Of a stretch of DNA of 64,000 nucleotides, positions 15,655-24,363 are shown in pieces. Both the position numbers and the translations under genes were made by a program. Origin of the DNA: Telluria antibiotica (lineage in GTDB: Bacteria; Pseudomonadota; Gammaproteobacteria; Burkholderiales; Burkholderiaceae_D); contig NZ_JAAQOM010000018.1 in assembly GCF_011682055.1 (NCBI RefSeq), positions 1 through 64,000 of the forward strand, in the 5' to 3' direction. Each line of letters begins with the position of its first letter. The stretch's first letter is position 1. The notes below the pieces were generated by a model. The model was not told where the DNA came from, did no database searches, and worked only from the letters and a program-made list of their open reading frames with translations.

Positions 15655-16727
15655 CGTGCGGCCATGGACGTGGTGGTTGCGGCTTGCGCGGGCAGACGGA
15701 CGACGCCGGCCACGCCGACTGTCACGATGGTGCCGTCGGGCAGTGCGATCAGGTCGTTGGGCTGTGGCAGCGCCTGCGTGTTCAGCGGTGCGATTGCGGT
15801 GGCGCCGGCGGCGCCGGCCAGCAGCATGCCGGCCTGGTTCGCTATCAGCAGGCGGCCGTTCCGAAGGCGGGCCGCGGTCACGGAGACGGACGCCGGCACC
15901 GCCAGCGCGGTCCAGGTTGCGCCGCGGTCGTGCGATGAGAACGCGTTGCCCCCAAGGCCCGCAACGACCGCATCCGCGCCGCCCAGCGTCAGCGCGAAGA
16001 AGCTGCCCTTGTACGGCAGCGCGATGCGCGCAAAGGTGGCGCCACTGTCCGTAGAGCGCAGCAGCACGCCCTGCTCTCCAGCGATCAGCACGTCGCTGCC
16101 GGATGCCTCGACGGCGTACAGGTGGCTGGCCTTGGGGTTGTCCAGGCGGTTGCCGAATGGCGCCCAGGTCTTGCCGCCGTCGCGCGTGCGGAACGCCAGG
16201 TTGTAGGCGCCGACGATGAAGCCGTTATTCTCGTCGGTGAAATGCAGGCCGAGGAAGGGCTTGTCGGGTCCGTCCGCGACGAGGCGCTGCGCGTCCGCCA
16301 GATAGGCCGAGCCGCCCTGCCCCGCCTGGGCGTCGCGCAGTACCAACTGGGCCGCCTGTACGCCGTCGAGCTGGCGTGTCCAGGTCGCGCCGCCGTCGCC
16401 GCTGTGCAGCACGAGGCCGTAGTGACCCACGGCCCAGCCTTGCGTCGGCGTGGGGAACTGGACCGCGGTCAGGGTCACGCTAACGGGTACGCTGGCCTGG
16501 CGCCAGGTGGCGCCGTCGTCGTCGGACAGCACGATGACGCCGCGTTCGCCCACGGCGACGAGGCGCTTGCCGGCGCGGGCGATGCCGGTGAGGTAGGCCC
16601 TGGCCGGCTGCGCCACCATCAGCGCGGGGAGCGCCATCGGGTCGGCGACGGGGGCCGCCGTCACTGGCACGGCCGCGGCGCCGATCCAGGCCGCCGCGAG
16701 GGTCAATGTCAATCTGTTCAGGTACAT
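15651..16727 (-). CDS. YCF48-like beta-propeller protein, exported
   Basis: This 358-residue protein starts with a signal peptide (MYLNRLTLTLAAAWIGAAA, likely cleaved near 26) and continues as BNR/YCF48-type beta-propeller repeats with Asp-box-like motifs (SDDDGATWRQ, SGDGGATWTR, TRDGGKTWAP, STDSGATFAR, SHDRGATWTA). It should reside in the periplasm. The start at 16727 is set by the signal peptide. It is coupled by a 4-bp overlap to the RND gene, implying a complex with that transporter; no enzymatic role is evident. Confidence 0.88.
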   Translation of the reverse strand: MYLNRLTLTLAAAWIGAAAVPVTAAPVADPMALPALMVAQPARAYLTGIARAGKRLVAVGERGVIVLSDDDGATWRQASVPVSVTLTAVQFPTPTQGWAVGHYGLVLHSGDGGATWTRQLDGVQAAQLVLRDAQAGQGGSAYLADAQRLVADGPDKPFLGLHFTDENNGFIVGAYNLAFRTRDGGKTWAPFGNRLDNPKASHLYAVEASGSDVLIAGEQGVLLRSTDSGATFARIALPYKGSFFALTLGGADAVVAGLGGNAFSSHDRGATWTALAVPASVSVTAARLRNGRLLIANQAGMLLAGAAGATAIAPLNTQALPQPNDLIALPDGTIVTVGVAGVVRLPAQAATTTSMAAR

Positions 16728-16835
16728 GAAACGCTCCACGATGCTGTGCAGGCGACCGCCGCCATGCGTAGGCATGCGGCGGCCCGTCCGGCGCGCCGCG
16801 AGGCCGCCGGAGGAAGGGTGCTGCTCTTGGGGACT

Positions 16836-16853
16836 GGCCCGTACGTGCGGGCC
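16836..16853. other. Intercistronic stem-loop
   Basis: GGCCCG (16836-16841) and CGGGCC (16848-16853) form a perfect 6-bp stem with a TACGTG loop in the 148-bp gap between the DUF1329 gene and the YCF48-like gene. There is no T-run. It could protect or attenuate the messenger between the outer-membrane part and the rest of the operon. Confidence 0.35.
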
Positions 16854-16875
16854 GGAAAGTCCGAGACCCGTGAAA

Positions 16876-18219
16876 TCAGCGTACGCCGCTGTTCAGCGAA
16901 TCCTGCGAGAACGTCGTTTCCGGGTAGCGCGGCACCGCCTTGTACTGATACGGCTTCTCGTTCATGACCAGGTTGGCGAACCAGGTATTCGACAGCAGGT
17001 CGTAGAACCCGAACGTGATCGGCGTCGTGGCCGGCAGGTCCGGCATCGTGACCGGCAACTGCCACATCGTCTTCCACAGCTGGCCCTTGGCGTCCCAGCG
17101 GTCGCCCAGCACGGCGGTCCAGGTATCCTCGTCGAGGTAGTAGCGGCCCTTCGGCGCGACGTGGCGCATGCCGGCCTTTAGGTTGGCTTCCACCACCCAC
17201 ACGCGGTGCAGTTCCCAGCGCACCATGTCCGGATTCAGGTGCTGCGGGCCGACCAGGTCGAGGTCCTTGCCCGCCAGCGAACGATTCGTGTTGTAAGGGA
17301 TGAGCATTTCCTTCTTGCCGACCAGCTTCCAGTCGAAGCGGTCGAGGCGCCCGCTGAACACGTTCAGCTCGTCGAAGCTCATCACGCCGGCGGTGGCGGG
17401 TGTCGGGGTGTCGCAACAAGCGTTCGGCAGCTTGCGCGTGCGGCGCTGGCCGGCCAGGTAGACGTAGCTCGCATCGCGATCCGCATCGAGGTTCAGGCGG
17501 CCCAGGATCGCCTCGCCCGCCCGGATCGGCGGCCCGGCGTTCACGAGGCGGATATTCCAGTAATTGCCGCCGTTCGCTTCGAGCGAGCCGTCCCTGAAAT
17601 AGTACGGCATGCTCTGCGCCGCGGCCGCGTCAACCGTCATTACGGGCTTGCCCTCGGACGTGATCAGGTAGGCGCGATCCACGAAATCGATGTTCTCGCC
17701 GCGCCAGTTCAGCAGGTGGTTCCACATCGCCTCGGCGCCGTTCTTCGGGACCGGGAACGGGATGCCGCCGAACGCGCCGGTCGGGATTTGCTTGTCGTTC
17801 AGCTTCGCCGCCGTCGCGTTCTTCGCCGTGTTCTCGTACACCAATTGCGGCGCCGCGGCCGTGCGGTGCGTCGGGTACACGTCGATGCGGTAGCTCGCAT
17901 GCTTCTTCAGCATCGCCTTCGTGCCGTCGGTGAGCTTGTCCGCGTATTGGTCCATGTTCTTCGCCGTGATCGAATACAGCGGCTTTTCGCCGGCGTAGGG
18001 ATCCTGGTCGCGCCGCCCGCCGGCCTTGTAGCCTGCCGCCGCCTTGGTCAGGCCGCCGTCCCACGCCGGGATCGTGCCGTCCTTATTGCCGGCTTTCTCG
18101 GCGCCGAACGGTGTCAGCGTCTTGCCCAGCTGCGCCGCCTCCTCGGGCGTGGCCGCGCCGACGGCACCCGTCATGGCCGCAGTCACCGCGGCGGTCACCA
18201 TTGCTCGCGTGAAGTTCAT
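16876..18219 (-). CDS. DUF1329 domain-containing protein, exported
   Basis: This 447-residue protein has an N-terminal signal peptide ending around AVGAA (residues 18-23) and the body of the DUF1329 family (LGKTLTPFGAEKAGNKDG near the N-terminus, then LGDRWDAKGQLWK). Relatives share an LolA/LolB-like fold and are encoded next to DUF1302 outer-membrane proteins and MMPL transporters, suggesting a periplasmic shuttle of hydrophobic substrate. It follows the DUF1302 gene by 24 nt. The biochemical role is not established. Confidence 0.9.
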   Translation of the reverse strand: MNFTRAMVTAAVTAAMTGAVGAATPEEAAQLGKTLTPFGAEKAGNKDGTIPAWDGGLTKAAAGYKAGGRRDQDPYAGEKPLYSITAKNMDQYADKLTDGTKAMLKKHASYRIDVYPTHRTAAAPQLVYENTAKNATAAKLNDKQIPTGAFGGIPFPVPKNGAEAMWNHLLNWRGENIDFVDRAYLITSEGKPVMTVDAAAAQSMPYYFRDGSLEANGGNYWNIRLVNAGPPIRAGEAILGRLNLDADRDASYVYLAGQRRTRKLPNACCDTPTPATAGVMSFDELNVFSGRLDRFDWKLVGKKEMLIPYNTNRSLAGKDLDLVGPQHLNPDMVRWELHRVWVVEANLKAGMRHVAPKGRYYLDEDTWTAVLGDRWDAKGQLWKTMWQLPVTMPDLPATTPITFGFYDLLSNTWFANLVMNEKPYQYKAVPRYPETTFSQDSLNSGVR

Positions 18220-18243
18220 TGTCGTCTCCTGACTGTTATGTGA

Positions 18244-19953
18244 TTAGAAGGTCCGGCGCAGCGAGAACGACGCGAAATCGCGGTCCTTCAACGCCTGCTT
18301 GTATGTATAGACAGTACCCGCGGCGCCATTCGTCGCGATGGTCGCTGCCGCCCCGTAGTAATGCGTGACGTTGATGCTGGCGAACCAGACATCCTCGTAG
18401 CGGCCGTTGACGCCGATACTGAAATCGCCGCCCTTGTCCGCGCCGAACGACGGGCCGAGCGCCCCGGAGCGGCCCTTCGGCGTGTAACCGACGCCGACCG
18501 GCACATCGATGTCGAGGCCCGGCCGCACCTGGCGGTAGGATGGCGTGTACACCACGCGCAGGCCCCACGCGTCGCGCGCGGCGTTGGGGTCGAGGTGGTC
18601 GGCGTTCTTCGTCACGCTGGTGACGCGGTTCCAGGCGATCTCGCCCGCCAGGGACGACTCGGCGGAGATCGCGTTCGGTGCGAGCGTGGCCAGCGTCGAC
18701 ACGTTCAGGTGCGCTGTCCGGCCCACCGAATACACCGGATTGCCGCTGTTGTCGGAAGGCGCCGCCGGGCCGCCGAACGCGGCCGGCACGACGCCGTAGA
18801 GGTCCGGCGAGCCGGCATTGCTCAACGCGGCGTTACGGCGCACCGAGGCTTCGGCGGACACGTTGAATTCGCCAAAAGTCTTGCTGGCGCTGACGCCGTA
18901 CGCGAGGGTGCCCTCATGGTAGAAGTGACGGAACGTGGCCGGGAACGCACCGACCGGCGTGGGCACGAGGCCCAGCACGACCTGGGGCGACTTGTCGTGG
19001 TAGCGCGCGGCGTAGAAGCCCAGGTCGACGTCGCTGCCCGCGGGCGTCCACTTGATCTGCATGCCGCCCTGCCCGGAATTCTTCGCGTTGACGACGCCCA
19101 GGTAGATGCTGCGCGGCGTCGGCGGCGCGCCGAGGATCAGGCTCTCGACGCCGGTGCCCACGTTGTCGACGAAGTTGAAGTAGCTGCCGATACCGGGCAG
19201 GCGATTCGCCTCCCAGCGATACTGGTAGTAGGCGCCGAAGCTCAGGTTCGACGCGAGCTGCACCTGGCCCGAGACCTGGCCGACCGGCCGGATCAGTTCC
19301 TTGAACTGGGTATTCGGCACCGACTGCGCCTTGACGACGTCGATCGGCTGCTGGGCGGCGGCGATGCCGTTGGCGCCATAGAAGAGCGTCTCACCATACA
19401 CCAACGCATGGCGGCCGAGACGCACGGTGACCGGCTTGCCCGCCACGTCGCCGTTGGCGAAGACGAAGGCTTCCAGCAGCTCGGCCTTGCGTCCGTGCAG
19501 CGTACGCGTCGCTTCGGTGAACTCGCTGGCAGGTACCGACAGTGCGTTGTAGGTGAAGGGGGAATCGTTGTCCGTATGGCGGTTGTAGACCGAGTCGTAC
19601 CAGGCGGCGCCGCTCACGCGCGCACCGACGTTCTTGTAGGTGAGGTCCATCTCCGACAGCAGGTCGACGCGATTCGAGATGAGACCCTTGCCGAAGTTGC
19701 GGTCGCCGTCATCGAAATTGGGTGCGTCCGGCGTGGCGATCAACTCGGCGCTGCGTTCTTTCAGGCGGAACGCGGCACTGTATTTGATCGTGTTATCCCA
19801 GCGCAGCTTCAGCTCCGGGTTACCGGTGTCGATTTCGCCGGCACTGGCGTTCTGGGGCGAAAACGATGTGCCGAGCGCAGCGACCAGCGTGCAGGCCGCG
19901 CCGATGTGCCGTTTGATTGTCAGATGGCCGAAGCCGGGGGTGTGGTAGTGCAT
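18244..19953 (-). CDS. DUF1302 family outer-membrane protein
   Basis: This 569-residue protein has a signal sequence (hydrophobic IGAACTLVAALGTSF, cleavage probably after ASA near 38), many amphipathic beta-strand segments, and a C-terminal aromatic residue (SLRRTF), the pattern of an outer-membrane beta-barrel. DUF1302 proteins accompany DUF1329 and RND/YCF48 genes. First gene of the long operon running down to 8267, it probably forms the outer-membrane entry or exit pore for the flavonoid-like substrate. A putative regulator site lies about 300 bp upstream. Confidence 0.9.
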   Translation of the reverse strand: MHYHTPGFGHLTIKRHIGAACTLVAALGTSFSPQNASAGEIDTGNPELKLRWDNTIKYSAAFRLKERSAELIATPDAPNFDDGDRNFGKGLISNRVDLLSEMDLTYKNVGARVSGAAWYDSVYNRHTDNDSPFTYNALSVPASEFTEATRTLHGRKAELLEAFVFANGDVAGKPVTVRLGRHALVYGETLFYGANGIAAAQQPIDVVKAQSVPNTQFKELIRPVGQVSGQVQLASNLSFGAYYQYRWEANRLPGIGSYFNFVDNVGTGVESLILGAPPTPRSIYLGVVNAKNSGQGGMQIKWTPAGSDVDLGFYAARYHDKSPQVVLGLVPTPVGAFPATFRHFYHEGTLAYGVSASKTFGEFNVSAEASVRRNAALSNAGSPDLYGVVPAAFGGPAAPSDNSGNPVYSVGRTAHLNVSTLATLAPNAISAESSLAGEIAWNRVTSVTKNADHLDPNAARDAWGLRVVYTPSYRQVRPGLDIDVPVGVGYTPKGRSGALGPSFGADKGGDFSIGVNGRYEDVWFASINVTHYYGAAATIATNGAAGTVYTYKQALKDRDFASFSLRRTF

Positions 19954-20255
19954 TGTGTCTCCATGTAGTTATTCGCACGCAGTGCATCGCCGCCGCGCCT
20001 GTGCCGCTTGCCCCCTATCCACGAGGTATCCGGTCAGTAATGGGCGTAGCAGAGCCACCGGCAGCGCAGATCGCGTTACCGGGCATCGATCAAAAGATTG
20101 CGACTTGACGACAGCAGGCCGTGGCGCTGCCCCGAGGGGACAGTCCGAATCAGCGGGTAGAAGGGGTTATCGAAGTCATGGGGTCTCCGGACAGTGATTT
20201 GCTCTGGCAACTGCTTGGCTCAAAACCATCATATCGGCCAACGGGAAACAGTTAA

Positions 20256-20283
20256 AACCGTTTCTACCGATTGTTTGTACCGG
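20256..20283. promoter_or_regulatory. Putative NodD/FdeR-type operator, copy 2
   Basis: This 28-bp element starts AACCGTTT, continues with CTACCGATT and ends CGG. It matches the element beside the NodD/FdeR-like gene (7276-7303) at about 20 of 28 positions and, like it, adjoins AACGGGAAA. It lies upstream of the DUF1302-led catabolic and transport operon, linking that operon to the same regulator. Confidence 0.6.
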
Positions 20284-20286
20284 AAA

Positions 20287-20304
20287 AACCAATGCATATT
20301 GGTT
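20287..20304. promoter_or_regulatory. Perfect 7-bp palindrome beside operator copy 2
   Basis: AACCAAT (20287-20293), spacer GCAT, ATTGGTT (20298-20304). It begins four bases beyond the 28-bp operator, so it could be the recognition half of an extended LysR footprint or a site for a second regulator, for example the MarR protein encoded at 20948. Confidence 0.45.
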
Positions 20305-20536
20305 GAATCTGATCGGCAGAGACGCCGACACCCCGTCCCTCCTCCATGGTCACCCCATCGATAGGGTCGCCGGTCCTTGCGTGCTCAAAATCACCCCCCC
20401 CATTACACACGACGCAGTGCTCTGCCTTCGGACAATCCGCAAATTTATTTCATAAGTGAAGTATTCAGTGATAAAATAAATCGAGCCCAGAGATTGAATG
20501 GCTCAACTTCCTGGACAAAACGATCGGGTGAACAAC

Positions 20537-20833
20537 ATGAACACGAAGATTTACATTCCGGTAATTCTTGTATCGCTGCTGAGCGGTTGCGCTGCAACCG
20601 ACGACCTGGCGCACAACGACCCAATCCGGGCGCGGGTGCTGGCCGAACTGGAACAGGCGAAAGCCGAAGGGCTGGTGCCCGTCACAGAGGCCCAATACAT
20701 GTACCCGTGGCCAGGAGCATCGGCCCAGGCTAGCGCCGCGCGCGGCGAAGCGCGCCCGCATGCCGTAAGCACGGGCAGTGGAGGCGCGCCAGCCAAGCCG
20801 TCATCGGCCTCCCCCTTCAAATCCGACAGCTGA
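20537..20833 (+). CDS. Small lipoprotein, DUF4148-like
   Basis: This 98-residue precursor has a lipoprotein signal: MNTKIYIPVILVSLLSGC, with lipobox LSGC at 15-18. The mature part contains RARVLAELEQAKAEGLVPV, which resembles the short DUF4148 proteins common in Burkholderiales, followed by a low-complexity Ala/Ser-rich tail. The ATG at 20537 is preferred over one at 20498 because it begins exactly at the signal peptide. It points away from the DUF1302 operon and toward the MarR gene. Function unknown. Confidence 0.7.
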   Translation: MNTKIYIPVILVSLLSGCAATDDLAHNDPIRARVLAELEQAKAEGLVPVTEAQYMYPWPGASAQASAARGEARPHAVSTGSGGAPAKPSSASPFKSDS

Positions 20834-20947
20834 GGTGGTACGGGCATGGGCGTTGTAGCGCCTGGTCGCGCAGGCGCCTCGTGCAGGCTGGCGCCGGTCG
20901 TGCGCTACGGTTTAGAATCCGGTACTTTATCGTTGCACGGGATATCA

Positions 20948-21445
20948 ATGAGCGATTTTGGGCCGACCGAACTGCGCCTGCAGCGCATAGAAGCGCGGAT
21001 GCCGGGATTTCCCGTAGGGCCGATGCGCCTCGTGCGCATGACCCATCAACTGCAGAAGATGCTGCGCGACGCGACCAATGCGGTACTCCGGCCCTACAAC
21101 CTGACGGACACCAGCTATGTCGTTCTGGCGATTTTGTACGGCAGCGACGGCGAGACGTCGACCGCGACGGCGCTGAGCGAAGCCACCCAGGAAAAGCCCG
21201 CCAACCTCACCCGTGTCTGCGACGATCTCGTACTACGTGGCCTGATCGACCGCACCCCGAAACCGGGCGACCGGCGGGCGGTCATGATCACGCTGAGCGA
21301 CGCGGGCCGCGACCTGATCGAGCGGGCGCTTCCCGACGTGTCGGACATAGTGAGCGCGGCGTTCGCGGATGTCACGCCGGCCGAGCTGGAACGGATGGCC
21401 GAGCTGAACCTGCGCGTGCTGGGCAATCTCGACAAGCAGGAGTGA
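20948..21445 (+). CDS. MarR-family transcriptional regulator
   Basis: This 165-residue winged-helix MarR protein has recognition region TALSEATQEKPANLTRVCDDLVLRG near residues 75-100, followed by the wing with PKPGDRRAVMITLSDAG. The ATG at 20948 begins the folded part; an upstream in-frame start adds residues without homology. MarR proteins generally respond to phenolic ligands and repress efflux or catabolic genes. Neighbours are a small lipoprotein and a convergent chemoreceptor, so its target is not obvious. The AACCAAT palindrome at 20287-20304 is one candidate. Confidence 0.88.
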   Translation: MSDFGPTELRLQRIEARMPGFPVGPMRLVRMTHQLQKMLRDATNAVLRPYNLTDTSYVVLAILYGSDGETSTATALSEATQEKPANLTRVCDDLVLRGLIDRTPKPGDRRAVMITLSDAGRDLIERALPDVSDIVSAAFADVTPAELERMAELNLRVLGNLDKQE

Positions 21446-21476
21446 GCCGTCTGGCGTGACTGCCGTTCCCGGGCTG

Positions 21477-23105
21477 TTACCGTAGTACCGGCCGCGCCAG
21501 CTTCGGTACGTTGCGATGGTATCTGGCACGCCCGGACGGGGCCTCGACCTGCGCTTCGCCCTCCTCCGCGAGCGTGAAGATGCTGACGGCTTGTCCCAGC
21601 TCCATTGCTTGTTGACGCATCGAGTCGGATGCCGCCGCGACCTGTTCGACCAATGCCGCATCCTGCTGGCTCACCTCGTCCATCTGGCCGATCGCGCGAT
21701 TGATTTGCTCGATGCCGACATTCTGCTCGCGCACGGCCAGCGTGATCTCGCGAATGATGGATGACACCCTGCCGACGCTGTCGACGATTTCATACATTGT
21801 CGTGCCGGCCTGGCTGACGAGCTTCGTGCCCACGTCCACCTTGTCGACCGCGTCGCCGATCAGGGCCTTGATTTCCCGGGCTGCCGCGGTCGAGCGTTGG
21901 GACAGGTTGCGGACCTCGCCGGCGACGACGGCGAACCCCTTGCCCTGCTCGCCGGCACGGGCCGCTTCGACGGACGCATTCAGTGCCAGGATATTGGTCT
22001 GGAATGCAATACCGTCGATGACACCGATGATATCGACGATCCGCCTCGACGACGCATCGATCGACGCCATCGTGTCGACCACCCGCGCGACGACGGCGCC
22101 GCCGCGATCCGCCACGTCGGCCGCGGAGCGTGCCAGCGCGGCGGCCTGGTCCGCGTTCTCGGCGGTCTGCCGCACGGCTGCCGTCACCTCTTCCATCGAA
22201 GACGCCGTCTCCTCGAGCGAGGCCGCACGGTCCTCGGTACGCGCCGACAGGTCCGCATTGCCTGCGGCGATCTCGCTCGATGCTCCCGTGATGGTCGCCG
22301 TACCGGCACGCACCTGGCTCACGATGTCCACGAGCGCGTCACGCATCGTACGCATCGATGCCATCAGGCTGTCGGTGTCGCCCGGACGCGTGTCGATCCG
22401 CGCGGCCAGATCGCCCTGCGCAATGCGATGGGCCAACGCGGCGGCCTGTTCCGGTGTGCCGCCGAGCGAACGCTCGATGTTGCGGACGATCGCGACGACG
22501 AAGGCCGACAGGACCAGGCCGGCCAGAACCAGCACCAACGCCGAATGGAGCAACGACCGCTGGAATGCCGCGTCCACGTCGCCGATGTACAGTCCCGTCA
22601 TGATGGTCCAGTCCCACGGCCGGAAGTTGACGTCGTAGGTGATTTTCCGCTCCGGCACGGTGGCGCCCGGCTTGTTCCACATGAGGTAAGTGAATCCCTT
22701 GCCTGATGTCTTGACCGCCTGCAGCGCATCCAGGCACATCTGCCTGCCTTCGACATCGCGGATGTCGGCGACGCTGCGCCCGATCAGGTCCGGCTTGAGC
22801 GGATGCATGAGCATCTGCTTTGAATCGACCACCAGCAGATAACCCGTGTCGCCATAGCGCAGCGCCTTGATGCGGGCAAGCGCCTGTTCCCGCGCCTGCG
22901 CGTCGGTGAGCTTCCCTGCCGCTGCCATCGCCGCATATTCCTTCAAGATCGAGATGCCCATGTCGCCGGCATTGGTGATCTGCGTCTTGCGCTCGTCCAT
23001 GCGCAGCGCGCGCTCGCGCACGCTGTTGGCCGCGACGATCGCCAGCAGGCAGAGCCAGCTGAGCACAAGGGGCAGGAAGAGCTTGGTGCGAAATGACAGT
23101 TTCAT
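21477..23105 (-). CDS. Methyl-accepting chemotaxis protein with Cache sensor
   Basis: This 542-residue chemoreceptor has TM1 about 8-27, a periplasmic single-Cache (sCache_2) domain of about 150 residues (RYGDTGYLLVVDSKQMLMHPLKP), TM2 about 190-210, HAMP, and a consensus signalling tip (IAFQTNILALNASVEAARAGE). The start at 23105 is fixed by MKLSFRTKLFLPLVLSW and GGAGACCTGC upstream; the open frame extends further without homology. The Cache type binds small organic acids. It converges with the MarR gene and is separated from the outer-membrane protein gene by a strong hairpin. Confidence 0.92.
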   Translation of the reverse strand: MKLSFRTKLFLPLVLSWLCLLAIVAANSVRERALRMDERKTQITNAGDMGISILKEYAAMAAAGKLTDAQAREQALARIKALRYGDTGYLLVVDSKQMLMHPLKPDLIGRSVADIRDVEGRQMCLDALQAVKTSGKGFTYLMWNKPGATVPERKITYDVNFRPWDWTIMTGLYIGDVDAAFQRSLLHSALVLVLAGLVLSAFVVAIVRNIERSLGGTPEQAAALAHRIAQGDLAARIDTRPGDTDSLMASMRTMRDALVDIVSQVRAGTATITGASSEIAAGNADLSARTEDRAASLEETASSMEEVTAAVRQTAENADQAAALARSAADVADRGGAVVARVVDTMASIDASSRRIVDIIGVIDGIAFQTNILALNASVEAARAGEQGKGFAVVAGEVRNLSQRSTAAAREIKALIGDAVDKVDVGTKLVSQAGTTMYEIVDSVGRVSSIIREITLAVREQNVGIEQINRAIGQMDEVSQQDAALVEQVAAASDSMRQQAMELGQAVSIFTLAEEGEAQVEAPSGRARYHRNVPKLARPVLR

Positions 23106-23334
23106 GCAGGTCTCCGGGAGTGCTGTGCAGAGGATCGTCGGCGCGTCGTGCGCCATGTCGTCGTCCGCGTGTTGTGTGAAAAGTCGGTGAGGGGATGAGG
23201 CGCCCGTAGCGGTCATCGCTGGCCGGCGCGCCGGTATCGGACGGCCGCCATCCTGTGCAAGGGTAGGCCGTTGACGCAGTGCCGTCCAACACCATTTCAG
23301 TATGGAAACTATATGCAAACGGTATGATCGCGAT

Positions 23335-23363
23335 CCCGTCTCCGTGCGCACGCACGGGACGGG
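23335..23363 (-). terminator. Strong GC-rich hairpin, possible terminator
   Basis: CCCGTC-T-CCGTGC (23335-23347) pairs with GCACGGGACGGG (23352-23363), a 12-bp stem with a single bulged T and a GCAC loop, starting 18 nt after the stop of the MetA-like gene on the minus strand. There is no clear U-run after it, so Rho-independent termination is uncertain; it may stabilise the 3' end. Confidence 0.5.
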
Positions 23364-23381
23364 TGCAAGGTCTTGCTCCGG

Positions 23382-24299
23382 TCAGTTGAACGGCAGGATG
23401 GCTTTGACCCAGAAGGCGCCGCCATCGGCACGGTTCCTGACCCCGGACTGGTTCTCGTACTTCGCCATCAGGAACCACCCGGCTTTGGATTGGTACTTGA
23501 GCAGCGGGCCGATTGCGAAGGCCCGTCCACGGTTATTCGCCACCGTGCGCCCGCCTGCGCTGTCGTCGCTCACCTGGCGGTACACATAGCCGCCCACGCC
23601 GGCCGTCCAGCCGTTGCCGAACCCCCATCCGGCAGCGTAGTCGGCATGCAACTCCTGGCCCGATTTGTAGTCCGTGTCCTTGTTGCGGAAGTTATAGTCG
23701 TACATTAACTTCACATCCGCATTCAGGCCATTCGGCTGCATGTAAGTCACGGCGATCAGCGGCTCGACGTTCCAGTAATTGCGTCCGACATTGGCGACGT
23801 CATGCTGATCGTACCGCCCGGTTGGCGCGTTGACTTCGAAGGCGAGCACGTAATGAAGCTTGTCCGACACATGGTAGCCAAGCGCGGTCGCCAGATTCAG
23901 GTCGCCGACGCCGGACTTGCTCTTCTCGCTGGTACCGACGCGCACGTCGACATTCAGCATCGGAACGATCGCGTGGAAGGCGAGCTGGCCGCCAAGCACC
24001 TTGCGGTCCGTTACCCAGATAAAGCGCGGCACCACACCTGTGACGTCCGCGCGGAAGCCGCCGACCGCGGCGGCGATGTCGTTGCCGTCGTTATCGCGCA
24101 AGGTCGTCGCGTGATAGCGGGTGCCATAGACGATTGTGTAGAAACCCGGCGGCGGCATGGCGCCCGGCATGAAGTTTTCGACGCCGTTGGCGTAGATGCT
24201 GCCGCCCCCTTCGGTCGCGAGCGCAGTCCCGCACAGCATGGCTGCGGCAACCAAGGCGGCGCAGCCGAGGCCGCGGCCGCGTTGGGTCGTGATGGTCAT
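23382..24299 (-). CDS. Outer-membrane protein, phenol MetA-pathway type
   Basis: This 305-residue protein has a signal peptide (GLGCAALVAAAMLCGTALA, cleavage near 28) and a body made of alternating amphipathic beta-strands. It fits the Phenol_MetA_deg/SphA family of outer-membrane channels associated with degradation of phenolic and other hydrophobic compounds. It is the last gene after GMC oxidoreductase and aldehyde dehydrogenase on the same strand, so it likely admits their aromatic alcohol or aldehyde substrate. Confidence 0.85.
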   Translation of the reverse strand: MTITTQRGRGLGCAALVAAAMLCGTALATEGGGSIYANGVENFMPGAMPPPGFYTIVYGTRYHATTLRDNDGNDIAAAVGGFRADVTGVVPRFIWVTDRKVLGGQLAFHAIVPMLNVDVRVGTSEKSKSGVGDLNLATALGYHVSDKLHYVLAFEVNAPTGRYDQHDVANVGRNYWNVEPLIAVTYMQPNGLNADVKLMYDYNFRNKDTDYKSGQELHADYAAGWGFGNGWTAGVGGYVYRQVSDDSAGGRTVANNRGRAFAIGPLLKYQSKAGWFLMAKYENQSGVRNRADGGAFWVKAILPFN

Positions 24300-24363
24300 G
24301 TAGTCCCCCGTTTTTATTATCGACAGGCGGACATGGGTCCGCCCTGAAACCTGCAGCGCTTGC

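Larger units (their letters stand above)
19954..20536. other. Intergenic region with regulator sites and long leader
   Basis: This 583-bp region separates the DUF1302-led operon (minus) from the small lipoprotein gene (plus). The regulatory signals cluster at 20246-20304: an imperfect AAACnGTT-type palindrome, the 28-bp operator copy 2 and a perfect AACCAAT/ATTGGTT palindrome. That leaves about 290 nt of untranslated leader before DUF1302. Within it, on the minus strand, a 9-codon frame (20179-20150, MTSITPSTR then TGA) follows GGAGACCCC, the Shine-Dalgarno context used by neighbouring genes. No larger gene is visible. Confidence 0.55.
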
